A DNA stretch of 64,000 bases from contig CAYZMM010000022.1 in assembly GCA_964479535.1 (NCBI GenBank), forward strand, positions 1-64,000, in the 5' to 3' direction. Numbering within the stretch: the stretch's first letter is position 1; each line of letters begins with the position of its first letter. Positions 25,740-34,282 of this stretch are shown here, one piece after another. The stretch is from S015-6 sp964479535 (GTDB taxonomy: Bacteria; Desulfobacterota; DSWW01). A program made the translations under genes and the position numbers. A model generated the notes under the pieces. The model made no database searches, had not been told where the DNA came from, and saw only the letters and a list, made by a program, of their open reading frames with translations.

Positions 25740-26963
25740 ATGGGCGTGGGCCTCTGGAGACGATTGGGACTGCCCGGACGCAGATCGCAGTCGCTGATCG
25801 CGGTCGAGCGGAAAATTCTCCGTTTCCGAAGGCTCGTGGAGCAGCACGGGGAACTCCTGGACCTCTTTGCAGACCTGAAGGAAAAGCAATCGGGCGAGTA
25901 CATCCTCGACCGCCAGTACATCGAGGCGCGTCTCGACCGGGCGTACGAAGGGGCTCGACGAATTCTCTACGACATGCAGGTGCTCTCCGGGTCCGACCTC
26001 GTTGAAGGCTACGATCAGGTCGACAGGCTTCGGTCGGAGTCGGAGAGGATTCTGCGGAATGCCCAGACCGAATCCGCTCCTGCAGGCTGTCCCCCGCAGG
26101 AAGAGGAGGTGGATTGGGAGACCCTCGCTCTGCAGGCCCTGCTCCAGGACCTGACCCGCCTGTCGCCTCACAACGCCGGGGTCGGCGGCGGGACGGAAAC
26201 GGACCCCGACTCTCCCGGGAGCCTGTCCGAATGGGCATGGTGGGGGCACCGGATGGCGGCAGAATGGCTCACCGAGCACCTCATTCGCGTATCTCCCACG
26301 CCCCTCGCAGACCTTTGCCGGGAAACCACCCGTGAGCCGCTGGTCCGGATCTTCCTGCTGGGCAGCGCACGGGAGTCGGAAGAGGCCCTTCATCAATGTC
26401 TTGCCCCGGAGCGTCGCGATCATCGGGCGGAAGGCCACCCGCTCCTTCCCTTGAGGATCTTCCTGCAGGGCCTTTGCGGTCGAAGGGACGAAGGCGAAGC
26501 GAGACAGGTGCGACTCGAAAAGGGGGGAAAGCAGGGGGCCGGCGGATCGGACGCCCGGCTCGAGCTTTACGCGGACGAGGATTTGCTGCTCCTCAGGCTT
26601 CCCCGCACCCTTCCCCTTCGACTCTTCTGGTGCTCCCTGTCCCTGCAGGCGAGAGAGAACCTGTTCTACCTGTACGGAACGCCGTTGCCCTCACACCCGC
26701 AGGGGGCCACTCCCAGGGCCTTCTCTTCGGAAAAGGAACCCTTCTGCACCTACCGGGGCGGCATCGGCGACCGATGGGTGTACTGGGCGTCCAACTTCTC
26801 GCGGACGCAGGGAGTAGAACGGATCCGAATGCTCGGACACTCCCTCTCGGTCGGCACAACGCCGTTAAGAGGATACGGACCCGACGATGACCCGGGGGAG
26901 CGCTTACAGGAAGGAATCGCCCGGTTTCTCAAACAGGCGGCCATACCGCAAAGGGAGGGATAG
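25740..26963 (+). CDS. unrecognised 407-residue protein of the sigma-54 operon
   Basis: I do not recognise this family. The N-terminal 100 residues are basic and strongly helical (RKILRFRRLVEQHGELLDLF, later ILYDMQVLSGSDL) and align by eye with the helical N-terminus of the PEP-synthase-like protein two genes on. The middle is acidic and loop-rich. The C-terminal half alternates strands and charged loops (LLLLRLPRTLPLRLFWCSLS, then LFYLYGTP). No membrane span or signal is visible. AAGGAGG lies against the ATG, so the GTG two codons later (25746) may be the true start. It ends three bases before the receiver gene, so the two are tightly linked. Confidence 0.7.
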   Translation: MGVGLWRRLGLPGRRSQSLIAVERKILRFRRLVEQHGELLDLFADLKEKQSGEYILDRQYIEARLDRAYEGARRILYDMQVLSGSDLVEGYDQVDRLRSESERILRNAQTESAPAGCPPQEEEVDWETLALQALLQDLTRLSPHNAGVGGGTETDPDSPGSLSEWAWWGHRMAAEWLTEHLIRVSPTPLADLCRETTREPLVRIFLLGSARESEEALHQCLAPERRDHRAEGHPLLPLRIFLQGLCGRRDEGEARQVRLEKGGKQGAGGSDARLELYADEDLLLLRLPRTLPLRLFWCSLSLQARENLFYLYGTPLPSHPQGATPRAFSSEKEPFCTYRGGIGDRWVYWASNFSRTQGVERIRMLGHSLSVGTTPLRGYGPDDDPGERLQEGIARFLKQAAIPQREG

Positions 26964-26965
26964 TC

Positions 26966-27361
26966 ATGCAGAGACCTCTGGAGATCGTTGTGGTGGACGA
27001 CGAATTGATCGTCCGAAAGCGCCTCAAGCCGGCACTGGAGAAGAGCGGCTACAACGTGGAAGTCTACGACGACGGTTCCGGCGTGCTGAACCGGCTCAAG
27101 GAGAAGGCCTTCGACATCGTGGTCACCGACGTTCGCATGGACGACGTGGACGGCATTCAGGTTCTCGAGGAGGTGCTGGCCCAATCCAGCAACACGAAGG
27201 TCATCATCATCACCGGCTATGCGACCGTGGAGGTTGCACGGGAAGCCCTGGCAAAGGGAGCCTTCGATTTCATCGCAAAACCCTTCAAGCCGAACGATCT
27301 GCGCGTGATCATCGAGAGGGCGGCCGAGGCCCTCCGCGCCGAGAACAGGCAGGAGGCCTAA
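26966..27361 (+). CDS. single-domain response regulator (receiver only)
   Basis: This is a 131-residue receiver with no output domain. The acidic pair is in VVVDDE, the phospho-acceptor Asp in IVVTDVRMDDVDG, the switch Thr in IIITGYAT, and the conserved Lys in FIAKPFKP. Such proteins act as relay intermediates or bind partner proteins. Its position between the unknown 407-residue protein and the PEP-synthase-like enzyme suggests it modulates one of them, or relays phosphate from the adjacent kinase. It starts two bases after the previous stop and ends 11 bases before the next start. Confidence 0.93.
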   Translation: MQRPLEIVVVDDELIVRKRLKPALEKSGYNVEVYDDGSGVLNRLKEKAFDIVVTDVRMDDVDGIQVLEEVLAQSSNTKVIIITGYATVEVAREALAKGAFDFIAKPFKPNDLRVIIERAAEALRAENRQEA

Positions 27362-27372
27362 AGGGATCCCCC

Positions 27373-29904
27373 ATGCCCTTCCTTTTCAAGAAGCCCGGCG
27401 CCGAAGAAGGGGGCCAGGATGCCCGCCATATCTACGAATGCCTGCGCAACCTGCTCAATCGAAACACTCTGCTTCTCGAGCAGATGTCGGAGATCGAAGC
27501 GGACCTTCGGTTCTACGCATCCACGAGCCCCGCGATTCGGAAGAAGATCTCCCGCACGGTAGAGGAGACCCTGCTCCTCACCGAAGACCTGAACGTGCTC
27601 GCCCAGGATCGGTTCAGGGGCCTGTACCGGGCCTTTGACCGAATCCGCGGGCGCGTGAGCCGAGAGCTTTCCGCCGTCGCATCGGACCAGCACATGCTTC
27701 CAACGACCCTACCCCTCGCCCAAGTCGCCGGGGCGCCAGGCGGGCTCGCCGGAAACAAGGCGGCCAACCTGAGCCGGGTGAGGGAAGTCATGCCCGAACA
27801 CGTACCGCCCGGATTCGTCGTCACCACCACAACCTACTGGCAGTTCATGCACGAAGGCGGGCTGTTCCATGCTGTTCTGCCCCTGTTGCAGGAGCTCGAG
27901 GCGATCCAGGACATGGATCTGCTCCACCACAGGCTAGAGACGATTCGCAGCAAGATCCTGAGCGCCCGTATCCCCGAAAGCATCGAGCAGGAGATCCGCT
28001 CCCTTGCCGGAGAGCACGGGGACCGGGCCGGTTGGGCGGTGCGGTCGAGCGCCGAGGGCGAAGACGGGCATTTCAGTTTTGCCGGCCAGTTCGAGAGCGT
28101 CCTGAACGTGCGGCACGGCGATTTGGCGTCCGCCTACCGCAGGGTGGTTCAGAGCCGGTTCCAGCCGAGGGCCTATCTCTATCGCAGGGGGCTCGGTTTG
28201 CAGGAAATCGACACGCCCATGGCGGTCCTCTTTCTCGCCCTCGTGGAAGCCCGAAGCGCGGGCGTACTCTACACACGGGACCCGAACGACAGGAAAAGCG
28301 ATTCCATGCTGATCCAGTCTGTGTGGGGGCTGGCACAGGAACTCGTCACAGGCGGAATGGACGGAGATCTCTTCCGCCTTTCCAGATCCGGTCCGGACAA
28401 GTCGATGGAGCAGCAGATCCGGCCGAAGCCCCGCAGACTCGTCATCGATCCTGCCGGCGGACTGCGCTCCGACCCGATGGCCGGGGAGGAGGCGAACCGC
28501 CCCAGCCTTCGGCCGGAAGACCTCCGGGGTCTGTGGGAAGCGGGTCATGCCCTTGAGAAGCACTTCGGCATACCCCTGGACGTCGAATGGGTCACAGACC
28601 CCGCCGGCAAGCTCTGGATCGTGCAGGCCCGACCCCTCCAGATTCAGGAGCAGGCGATCGAGACCTCCCCGCGAGCATCCCTCGCCGAGAGGCCCCTCCT
28701 GCAGGGAGGGACTCCGGTCCAGGCGGGCAGGACCTCGGGTTCACTCGTACTGGTAGAGTCTTCGACCCTGCCTCGGAAGATCCCCGACGGGGCGATTCTT
28801 GTCGTGCCCGTTGCCTCCCCCGAGATCGCCACCCTTCTGCCGTCCCTAGCCGGATGTATCTCGGAGACAGGCAATCCGGCCGGTCACGCCGCCGCGCTCC
28901 TGCGGGAGTGGAGAATCCCCAGCCTGTTCGGGCTGGAGGGGGCCCTGCGCGCGCTCGAGGGGGAGGAGGCGGTCGGCCTGGATGCCACGAACCGGGCCGT
29001 CTATCGGGGATGCCCCTGGGCCGATCTGCCCGAGAGGAAAGCGAGGCGGGAGCAGGTCCCGGAGACCTCCTGGGAACGAGACCCGTTGTGCAAGCACGTC
29101 TTTCCCCTGCACTTGACAGATCCGGCCTCCCCCCGATTCCGGGCGGAGGGCTGCTCATCGATCCACGACCTGATCCGCTTCGTCCACGAGAAGGCGGTGG
29201 AAACCCTTTTCGAACTGGGAGACCGGCATGCCGGCCTTCGGAAGCAGAAGGCGAAGCGATTGAAGACGGAAATACCCCTGAACATCATGGTTCTGGATCT
29301 CGGCGGGGCTCTTGGCGCCGAGGAGCAGAATCTGGCCGCGGTCACCCCGGAACAGATCACATCCGTACCCTTCCAGGCGGTCTGGAGGGGAATGTCGCAC
29401 CCGGACATGAGCTGGGCGGGCAGACGGCAGGTGAGCCTGAAAGGCTTCACCTCCGTCCTGGTCTCCTCCATGGCGGGTGCCGAGGCAGGGACGCGGAAGC
29501 TCGGAGACCAGAACTACCTGCTTGCAGCGCGAGACTACATGAACATGAACCTCCGTCTCGCCTACCACTACACCATGGTGGACGCCCTGGTGGGGGAGAG
29601 TCCTGAGAACAATTTCGTGAATTTCCGGTTCCGCGGAGGAGGCGCCCGCGCCGACCGGAGGGAACTCCGGGCCAAGTTCCTGGCCGAGACCCTGAGAAGA
29701 TCCCGCTTCGCGGTGGACCGCCGAGGCGACCTGGTGACCGCCTGGTTTCGGCGTTACCCGCGGGCCCGATGCGAAGAGGCCCTGAATATGATCGGCAAGC
29801 TCATGGCCTGCTCGCGGCAGCTGGACATGCTGATCGCCAACACACGGATTGCACACGAATATGCAGAGCGATTCCTGACCGGCGACTACGAGACGTTTCG
29901 TTAA
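27373..29904 (+). CDS. PEP-synthase-like dikinase with a non-canonical C-terminal domain
   Basis: This 843-residue protein has a helical N-terminus (about 1-95) and an ATP-binding PPDK_N domain (from GGLAGNKAANLSRV to LWIVQARPL, about 115-420). A swivelling phosphohistidine domain follows, with His505 in GNPAGHAAALL. The last 250 residues do not carry the PEP/pyruvate TIM-barrel hallmarks (no GTNDLTQ, no CG-x-x-P catalytic cysteine); instead they hold DYMNMNLRLAYHYTMVDAL and FRGGGARADRRELRAKFL. The enzyme can probably make a phosphohistidine from ATP, but its acceptor is unlikely to be pyruvate by the usual route. The start is the ATG 11 bases after the receiver gene; an open frame further upstream overlaps that gene and is not used. 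Confidence 0.82.
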   Translation: MPFLFKKPGAEEGGQDARHIYECLRNLLNRNTLLLEQMSEIEADLRFYASTSPAIRKKISRTVEETLLLTEDLNVLAQDRFRGLYRAFDRIRGRVSRELSAVASDQHMLPTTLPLAQVAGAPGGLAGNKAANLSRVREVMPEHVPPGFVVTTTTYWQFMHEGGLFHAVLPLLQELEAIQDMDLLHHRLETIRSKILSARIPESIEQEIRSLAGEHGDRAGWAVRSSAEGEDGHFSFAGQFESVLNVRHGDLASAYRRVVQSRFQPRAYLYRRGLGLQEIDTPMAVLFLALVEARSAGVLYTRDPNDRKSDSMLIQSVWGLAQELVTGGMDGDLFRLSRSGPDKSMEQQIRPKPRRLVIDPAGGLRSDPMAGEEANRPSLRPEDLRGLWEAGHALEKHFGIPLDVEWVTDPAGKLWIVQARPLQIQEQAIETSPRASLAERPLLQGGTPVQAGRTSGSLVLVESSTLPRKIPDGAILVVPVASPEIATLLPSLAGCISETGNPAGHAAALLREWRIPSLFGLEGALRALEGEEAVGLDATNRAVYRGCPWADLPERKARREQVPETSWERDPLCKHVFPLHLTDPASPRFRAEGCSSIHDLIRFVHEKAVETLFELGDRHAGLRKQKAKRLKTEIPLNIMVLDLGGALGAEEQNLAAVTPEQITSVPFQAVWRGMSHPDMSWAGRRQVSLKGFTSVLVSSMAGAEAGTRKLGDQNYLLAARDYMNMNLRLAYHYTMVDALVGESPENNFVNFRFRGGGARADRRELRAKFLAETLRRSRFAVDRRGDLVTAWFRRYPRARCEEALNMIGKLMACSRQLDMLIANTRIAHEYAERFLTGDYETFR

Positions 29905-29922
29905 CGAGGGGGGAATGCATTC

Positions 29923-31737
29923 ATGGAGCAGCTGACAACGGAAATGATCCTTGTGATGGCGATGATCGGCGTGGCGATCTTCCTGTTCATCGTTGAGTGG
30001 ATCCGTGTGGACGTGGTCGCCATCCTGATGATGGTGACCCTGCCTCTCTTGAAGCTCGTCACGCCGAACGAGGCCTTTGTCGGGTTCAGCTCGAACGCGG
30101 TCATCTCGATCATTGCAGTCATCATCATAGGGGCCGGACTGGACAAGACCGGTCTGATCAACCGGGTCGTCGCGCCGGTGCTGCGCATTGCGGGCAACTC
30201 GACCTCACGGATCGTGATCGCCATCTCCGTGACGGTGGCCGCCATCTCCAGCTTCATGCAGAACATCGGCGCAGCGGCCCTCTTCCTGCCTGCGATCCAG
30301 CGGGTGAGCAAACGGCTCAAGATCCCGATTTCCCTTCTGCTGATGCCGATCGGTTTCTGCGCCATCCTCGGGGGAACCCTGACCCTGGTCGGCTGCAGCC
30401 CGCTGATTCTGCTGAACGATCTGCTGGCTCCCTTCAATCTGCCGCCCTTCAACCTCTTTGACGTAACGCCCATGGGCGCCGCCCTCGTGGCAAGCGGTAT
30501 CCTCTACTTCGTCATCTTCGGGCGCCTTGTCCTTCCCAGTCCGAAGGTCCAGGAAGAGACCTCCCATGAGCCGGCGTCCCATGACCCTGCAGATACCTAT
30601 GAGGGCATGGAGGAACCGCGTGAGATGCGGACTCCCGAGGACTTCACCCATTATCGCGAACCCCTCACCATCGGTGAGTTGCGCAGGAGGTACCTGGTCA
30701 ACGTGGTGGCCCTGTCCGAGCCCTCGAACCTCACCACGATCAACCCGCCGCCGGACAAGGAGCTTCGAGACAACACGGATCTCGTCCTCTACGGCTCGGA
30801 GAAGAACATCGCCCGTCTGGCCGAGGAGGAAGAACTGGTTCTGAAGGAGTCGCTGGAGGTGTTCAAGGACGTCCTCTCGGAGGAGAACTCCGGCACGGTG
30901 GAGGCGGTCGTGGCCCCTCGATCGGCCATTCTGGGGAAGACGCTTAACGAGGTGAAGCCGGCGGAGCGGTTCCAGGTGACGCCCCTGGCCATCCATCGCC
31001 AGGGCCGGACTCTGGTGACCGACATCTCGGACGTTCCGCTGAGCGTAGGGGATGCGATCCTCTTCCAGGGCACCTGGAAGCGCCTGAAGGATCTGAGCGA
31101 CGAGAAGATCCTGATCTTCACCACGCCCATCGACCTGGAGGAAATGAAACCGGAAAAGGCCCTGCTCGCCGGCTTCTGGCTCGCCGTCGCGCTGACCATG
31201 GTCATCGTATTCAAGATTCAGCTTTCCGTCTGCCTGATGACCGGTGCACTCGGCATGATCGTCACCCGGGTCCTTTCGATCGACGAAGCATACCAGTCCG
31301 TAGACTGGCGGACGATCTTTCTCCTGGCCGGACTGATTCCCCTCGGTATCGCCACGGAGAAGACCGGAACCGCGGCCTGGATCGCCCATCAGGTGCTCGG
31401 TGCGCTCGGCGGCTCCGTGCCGCAGATCGTTCTGCTGACCGTCATCGGGGTGCTCTCCACGATCTTCACCCTGGTGATTTCCAATGTGGGGGCCACAGTC
31501 CTGCTGGTGCCCCTGGTCGTCAACATGGCCCTTGCCGCCGGCCACGATCCACGGATGGCCGCCCTGGTGGTGGGCATGGCCACCTCCAACTCCTTCATTC
31601 TCCCGACCCATCAGGTGAACGCCCTGTACATGGGGCCGGGCCATTACCGGAGCGTGGATTTCATGAAGGCAGGCGGCATCCTGAGCGTGATCTTCATTCT
31701 GGTGATGATCGCGACCATATACGTCCTTTACCTCTGA
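29923..31737 (+). CDS. SLC13/DASS-family permease with TrkA-C domains
   Basis: This 604-residue inner-membrane transporter has hydrophobic spans over about residues 5-205 (VMAMIGVAIFLFIVEWI, VISIIAVIIIGAGL) and again from about 410 to the C-terminus. Between them lies a cytosolic section with a clear TrkA-C (RCK_C) domain (SAILGKTLNEVKPAERF) and a weaker preceding one. Such carriers move sulfate, dicarboxylates or other anions with sodium, and the TrkA-C units may sense a ligand. A GAGG site supports the ATG. It follows the PEP-synthase-like gene by 18 bases. The substrate is not evident. Confidence 0.85.
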   Translation: MEQLTTEMILVMAMIGVAIFLFIVEWIRVDVVAILMMVTLPLLKLVTPNEAFVGFSSNAVISIIAVIIIGAGLDKTGLINRVVAPVLRIAGNSTSRIVIAISVTVAAISSFMQNIGAAALFLPAIQRVSKRLKIPISLLLMPIGFCAILGGTLTLVGCSPLILLNDLLAPFNLPPFNLFDVTPMGAALVASGILYFVIFGRLVLPSPKVQEETSHEPASHDPADTYEGMEEPREMRTPEDFTHYREPLTIGELRRRYLVNVVALSEPSNLTTINPPPDKELRDNTDLVLYGSEKNIARLAEEEELVLKESLEVFKDVLSEENSGTVEAVVAPRSAILGKTLNEVKPAERFQVTPLAIHRQGRTLVTDISDVPLSVGDAILFQGTWKRLKDLSDEKILIFTTPIDLEEMKPEKALLAGFWLAVALTMVIVFKIQLSVCLMTGALGMIVTRVLSIDEAYQSVDWRTIFLLAGLIPLGIATEKTGTAAWIAHQVLGALGGSVPQIVLLTVIGVLSTIFTLVISNVGATVLLVPLVVNMALAAGHDPRMAALVVGMATSNSFILPTHQVNALYMGPGHYRSVDFMKAGGILSVIFILVMIATIYVLYL

Positions 31738-31786
31738 GCGAGCAGTCTCGTCTCAAAAGGGGCAACCCGAGCATGCGGAGGATTTC

Positions 31787-32599
31787 ATGGCAGTCATAAC
31801 GATTTCCAGAGGGTCGTACAGCAAGGGGAAGGAAGTGGCGGAAGGCGTCGCCGCCAAACTCGGTTACGAGTGCGTGAGCCGGGACATCCTTCTCGAGGCT
31901 TCGGATCGGTACAACATCCCCGAGATCAAGCTGGACCATGCGATACACGACGCACCCTCCATCCTGGAAAGGGTCGGCCACGGACAGGCCGCCTACATCA
32001 CCTACATCCAATCCGCCCTCCTGGAGCACGTGAAGGCGGGCAAGGTGGTCTACCACGGCCTCGCCGGACACATCCTTCTGAAGGAGATCGAAAAGGTGTT
32101 GAAGGTGCGTATCCTTGCGAATCCGGACCTTCGCGTCCAAGTCGTGATGGACAGGGAGCAGGTCGGCGCCAAGGAGGCCCGCAGACGGATCGCCAGGATC
32201 GACGACGAGAGGAGGAAGTGGACGCGCAGGCTCTACGGTGTGGATCCATGGGATCCGTCCCTGTACGACCTGGTGATCTGCATCGACAAGATCAAGGCGG
32301 AGGGCGCGATTCATCTGATTTGTGAAGCCGCCTCCCAGGACGCCTTCCAGCTCACGCAGAAAGACCGACAGCAACTGGGCGACCTGGCCCTGTCGTGTAA
32401 GCTCAAATCTGAGATCCTCGACCTGGACCACAACGTGACCGTCACCTCGGATTACGGCAACGTCCTGGTATTGATCAAATCGGATGACCGAAAGGCAAGG
32501 AGGATCGAAGAGAAGCTCCGTTCCGCGGCCGACAGATTTCCGGAGCTCCACAACCTGGAAGTACGGGTCGGAGAACCGAAGGTCTCCGCCGACGCATGA
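31787..32599 (+). CDS. cytidylate-kinase-like protein with BON-like tail, paralogue 1
   Basis: This 270-residue protein of the cytidylate-kinase-like family (Cytidylate_kin2 type) starts MAVITISRGSYSKGKEVA. GSYSKGKE satisfies the GxxxxGK core of a P-loop though it lacks the following Ser/Thr. The kinase-like region runs to about residue 190. The C-terminal 75 residues (KLKSEILDLDHNVTVTSDYG and on) resemble a BON domain. True CMP kinases are housekeeping enzymes; this branch is of unknown function. A GGAGG site supports the start. The next gene is a paralogue, and the ends overlap a possible ATGA start of that gene. Confidence 0.78.
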   Translation: MAVITISRGSYSKGKEVAEGVAAKLGYECVSRDILLEASDRYNIPEIKLDHAIHDAPSILERVGHGQAAYITYIQSALLEHVKAGKVVYHGLAGHILLKEIEKVLKVRILANPDLRVQVVMDREQVGAKEARRRIARIDDERRKWTRRLYGVDPWDPSLYDLVICIDKIKAEGAIHLICEAASQDAFQLTQKDRQQLGDLALSCKLKSEILDLDHNVTVTSDYGNVLVLIKSDDRKARRIEEKLRSAADRFPELHNLEVRVGEPKVSADA

Positions 32600-32643
32600 C
32601 AGGGATTTCGACCAACCCTCACACCCAAGAGAGGACGAGGCAC

Positions 32644-33423
32644 ATGTCTGTTGTCATCATTTCCGGTGAATCGTACTGCAGGCGCGAAGAGATCGCCCGG
32701 GAGTCGGCGCAGGCACTCGGATACACCTGCATCAGCAGGGACGTTCTGGCCGAGGCCTCCCGGCGTTACGGTGTCTCCCAGGAAAAACTCGAGGAGGCCC
32801 TGCAGAACTCCTCCACCTTCCTGGACAGGTTTTCCAACGCCCGCACCCGAAATCTGGCCTACTTCCAGGCGGCTCTCATGGGGGCGTTGAGCCGGGACAA
32901 CGTGGTCTACTACGGCGAAGCGGCGCACATGTTCTTGAGTGGCATCTCACACGTCCTCACGGTGAGGCTGATGGCGGACCTGGAAGAGCGGGTCGCGTCC
33001 AGGATGGAGAAAGAGGGGCTTCCGGAGAAGAAAGCCCGTGAGCTCCTCCTGAAGGAAACGGAACAGCAGAAGCAGTGGTCTGCCTCGGTGTTCGGAACCG
33101 ATGGGATGGAGCCGGAGCGATTCGATCTGGTGATCAATGTTACGCAGATCGGCCCGAAAAGGGCGGCGAACATCATCGTGGAAACCGCACAAGACGTGAA
33201 GTTTCAGCCCATCACCTACTCGCTGAAGGCGATGCAGGACCAGGAGCTTGCCAGCAGGGTCCGGGCCGCCTTGATCGACGCCTACCCGGATCTGGCGGTG
33301 AGCGCAAGGGACGGTGAGATCTCGATCAGCACAAAGGCCCTGAAGAAAAAAGAGAAGGGCGACCTGATCCGGGACCAGGTTCAAGGCATGGAGGGCGTCC
33401 GCTACGTAGAACTCGGCTCCTGA
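32644..33423 (+). CDS. cytidylate-kinase-like protein, paralogue 2 with degenerate P-loop
   Basis: This 259-residue paralogue of the preceding gene has the same layout: MSVVIISGESYCRREEIA at the start, LGYTCISRDVL matching LGYECVSRDIL of paralogue 1, a kinase-like body, and a BON-like C-terminus. The P-loop glycine-lysine is replaced by Arg-Arg (GESYCRRE), so ATP binding in the normal way is unlikely and the protein may be a pseudo-kinase partner of paralogue 1. I chose the ATG where the homology starts; an ATG overlapping the previous stop would add 16 unrelated residues. It is the last gene of the operon, ended by a long hairpin. Confidence 0.78.
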   Translation: MSVVIISGESYCRREEIARESAQALGYTCISRDVLAEASRRYGVSQEKLEEALQNSSTFLDRFSNARTRNLAYFQAALMGALSRDNVVYYGEAAHMFLSGISHVLTVRLMADLEERVASRMEKEGLPEKKARELLLKETEQQKQWSASVFGTDGMEPERFDLVINVTQIGPKRAANIIVETAQDVKFQPITYSLKAMQDQELASRVRAALIDAYPDLAVSARDGEISISTKALKKKEKGDLIRDQVQGMEGVRYVELGS

Positions 33424-33468
33424 CCCAAGCACCATCCGAGCGGGGGGAGGTTTGGGGGCTTTGCTTCG

Positions 33469-33568
33469 GATGTGAGCACCTGTTCCGTCTCGGCTTTCGC
33501 AGGGCGACTTTGTAGGGGGAGGGAGAGACGGAGCACAAGAAAGCCGAGACGGAACAGGCGCTCACATC
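33469..33568. repeat. 30-bp inverted repeat with 40-base loop between convergent genes
   Basis: Left arm 33469-33498 and right arm 33539-33568 are reverse complements at 29 of 30 positions. The arms start GATGTGAGC and include CTGTTCCGTCTCGG. The loop begins GCAGGGCGACTTTGTAG, and a 16-of-17 match to this stretch occurs at 40764-40780. The right arm ends at the first base of the nitroreductase stop codon. It could act as a bidirectional terminator, but it has no U tract, and stem length, loop and second copy fit a mobile palindromic element. Confidence 0.85.
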
Positions 33569-34242
33569 TAGTCGAAGCCCACCCAGGTGGTGAGTGCGTC
33601 TACCGACTCCCGGTCCGTCTCCACCGCGTTCGCGGGATAGTCCCAATCCGGGTATCCGATCGCAATGGCGATCACGATCCGCTTCGACTCCGGAATCCCG
33701 GCAACGGTCCGCAGCACCTCCGGGTAGTAGACCCCCTGCCTGGCGATGCAGGTGCCGAGTCCGTACTTCATTGCAGCCAGGCAGATGCTCTGCATGAGGG
33801 AGCCGATGTCCATCAAGGGGCCTGATCCGGACAGCGACTGATCCTGGACGATGATGATCGCTGCAGGCGCATCGAAATGGCGGAACCCTCGTTCGGTCCA
33901 TGCGGACCTCTTCTCCTCATCCTCTCTCGTGATCCCCATGAGCCGAAAGAGCTGCTTGGCGAGCTCGACCTGCCGTTTTCGATACACGCTGTCCTTCGGG
34001 AAGGCGGACTCCGCCACCTCCAGCTCCAGAGGCGCGCCCGATCTCAGCCGCTTGACGTTCTCCTTGCAGACCTCTTCGAGTGCGTCTCCGGCTAGGACGA
34101 AGAACTCCCACGGCTGTGTGTTCAGGGCCGAGGGTGCACGGCATGCGGCTTCGAGGATTTCCTGAAGGATCTCTTTACGGACCGGTCCCGGCTTGAAGGC
34201 GCGGATGCTCTTCCTGCTGCGCATGGCTTCGACTACATCCAT
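33568..34242 (-). CDS. nitroreductase family protein
   Basis: This is a 224-residue FMN-dependent NAD(P)H oxidoreductase. Signatures are the N-terminal RSRKSIRAFKPGPV (FMN phosphate contacts), APSALNTQPWEFFVL, and the C-terminal IAIAIGYPDWD. The fold forms a homodimer and reduces nitro compounds, quinones or flavins. I placed the start at the Met with a GGGAGGAG site immediately upstream; a longer open frame would add 35 residues overlapping nothing conserved. It lies about 40 bases downstream of the RND permease on the same strand, so it may be read with that efflux operon. Confidence 0.88.
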   Translation of the reverse strand: MDVVEAMRSRKSIRAFKPGPVRKEILQEILEAACRAPSALNTQPWEFFVLAGDALEEVCKENVKRLRSGAPLELEVAESAFPKDSVYRKRQVELAKQLFRLMGITREDEEKRSAWTERGFRHFDAPAAIIIVQDQSLSGSGPLMDIGSLMQSICLAAMKYGLGTCIARQGVYYPEVLRTVAGIPESKRIVIAIAIGYPDWDYPANAVETDRESVDALTTWVGFD

Positions 34243-34282
34243 CTGCTGTCTCCTCCCACGTTCCTGATGCAAAGGCGGCTCA

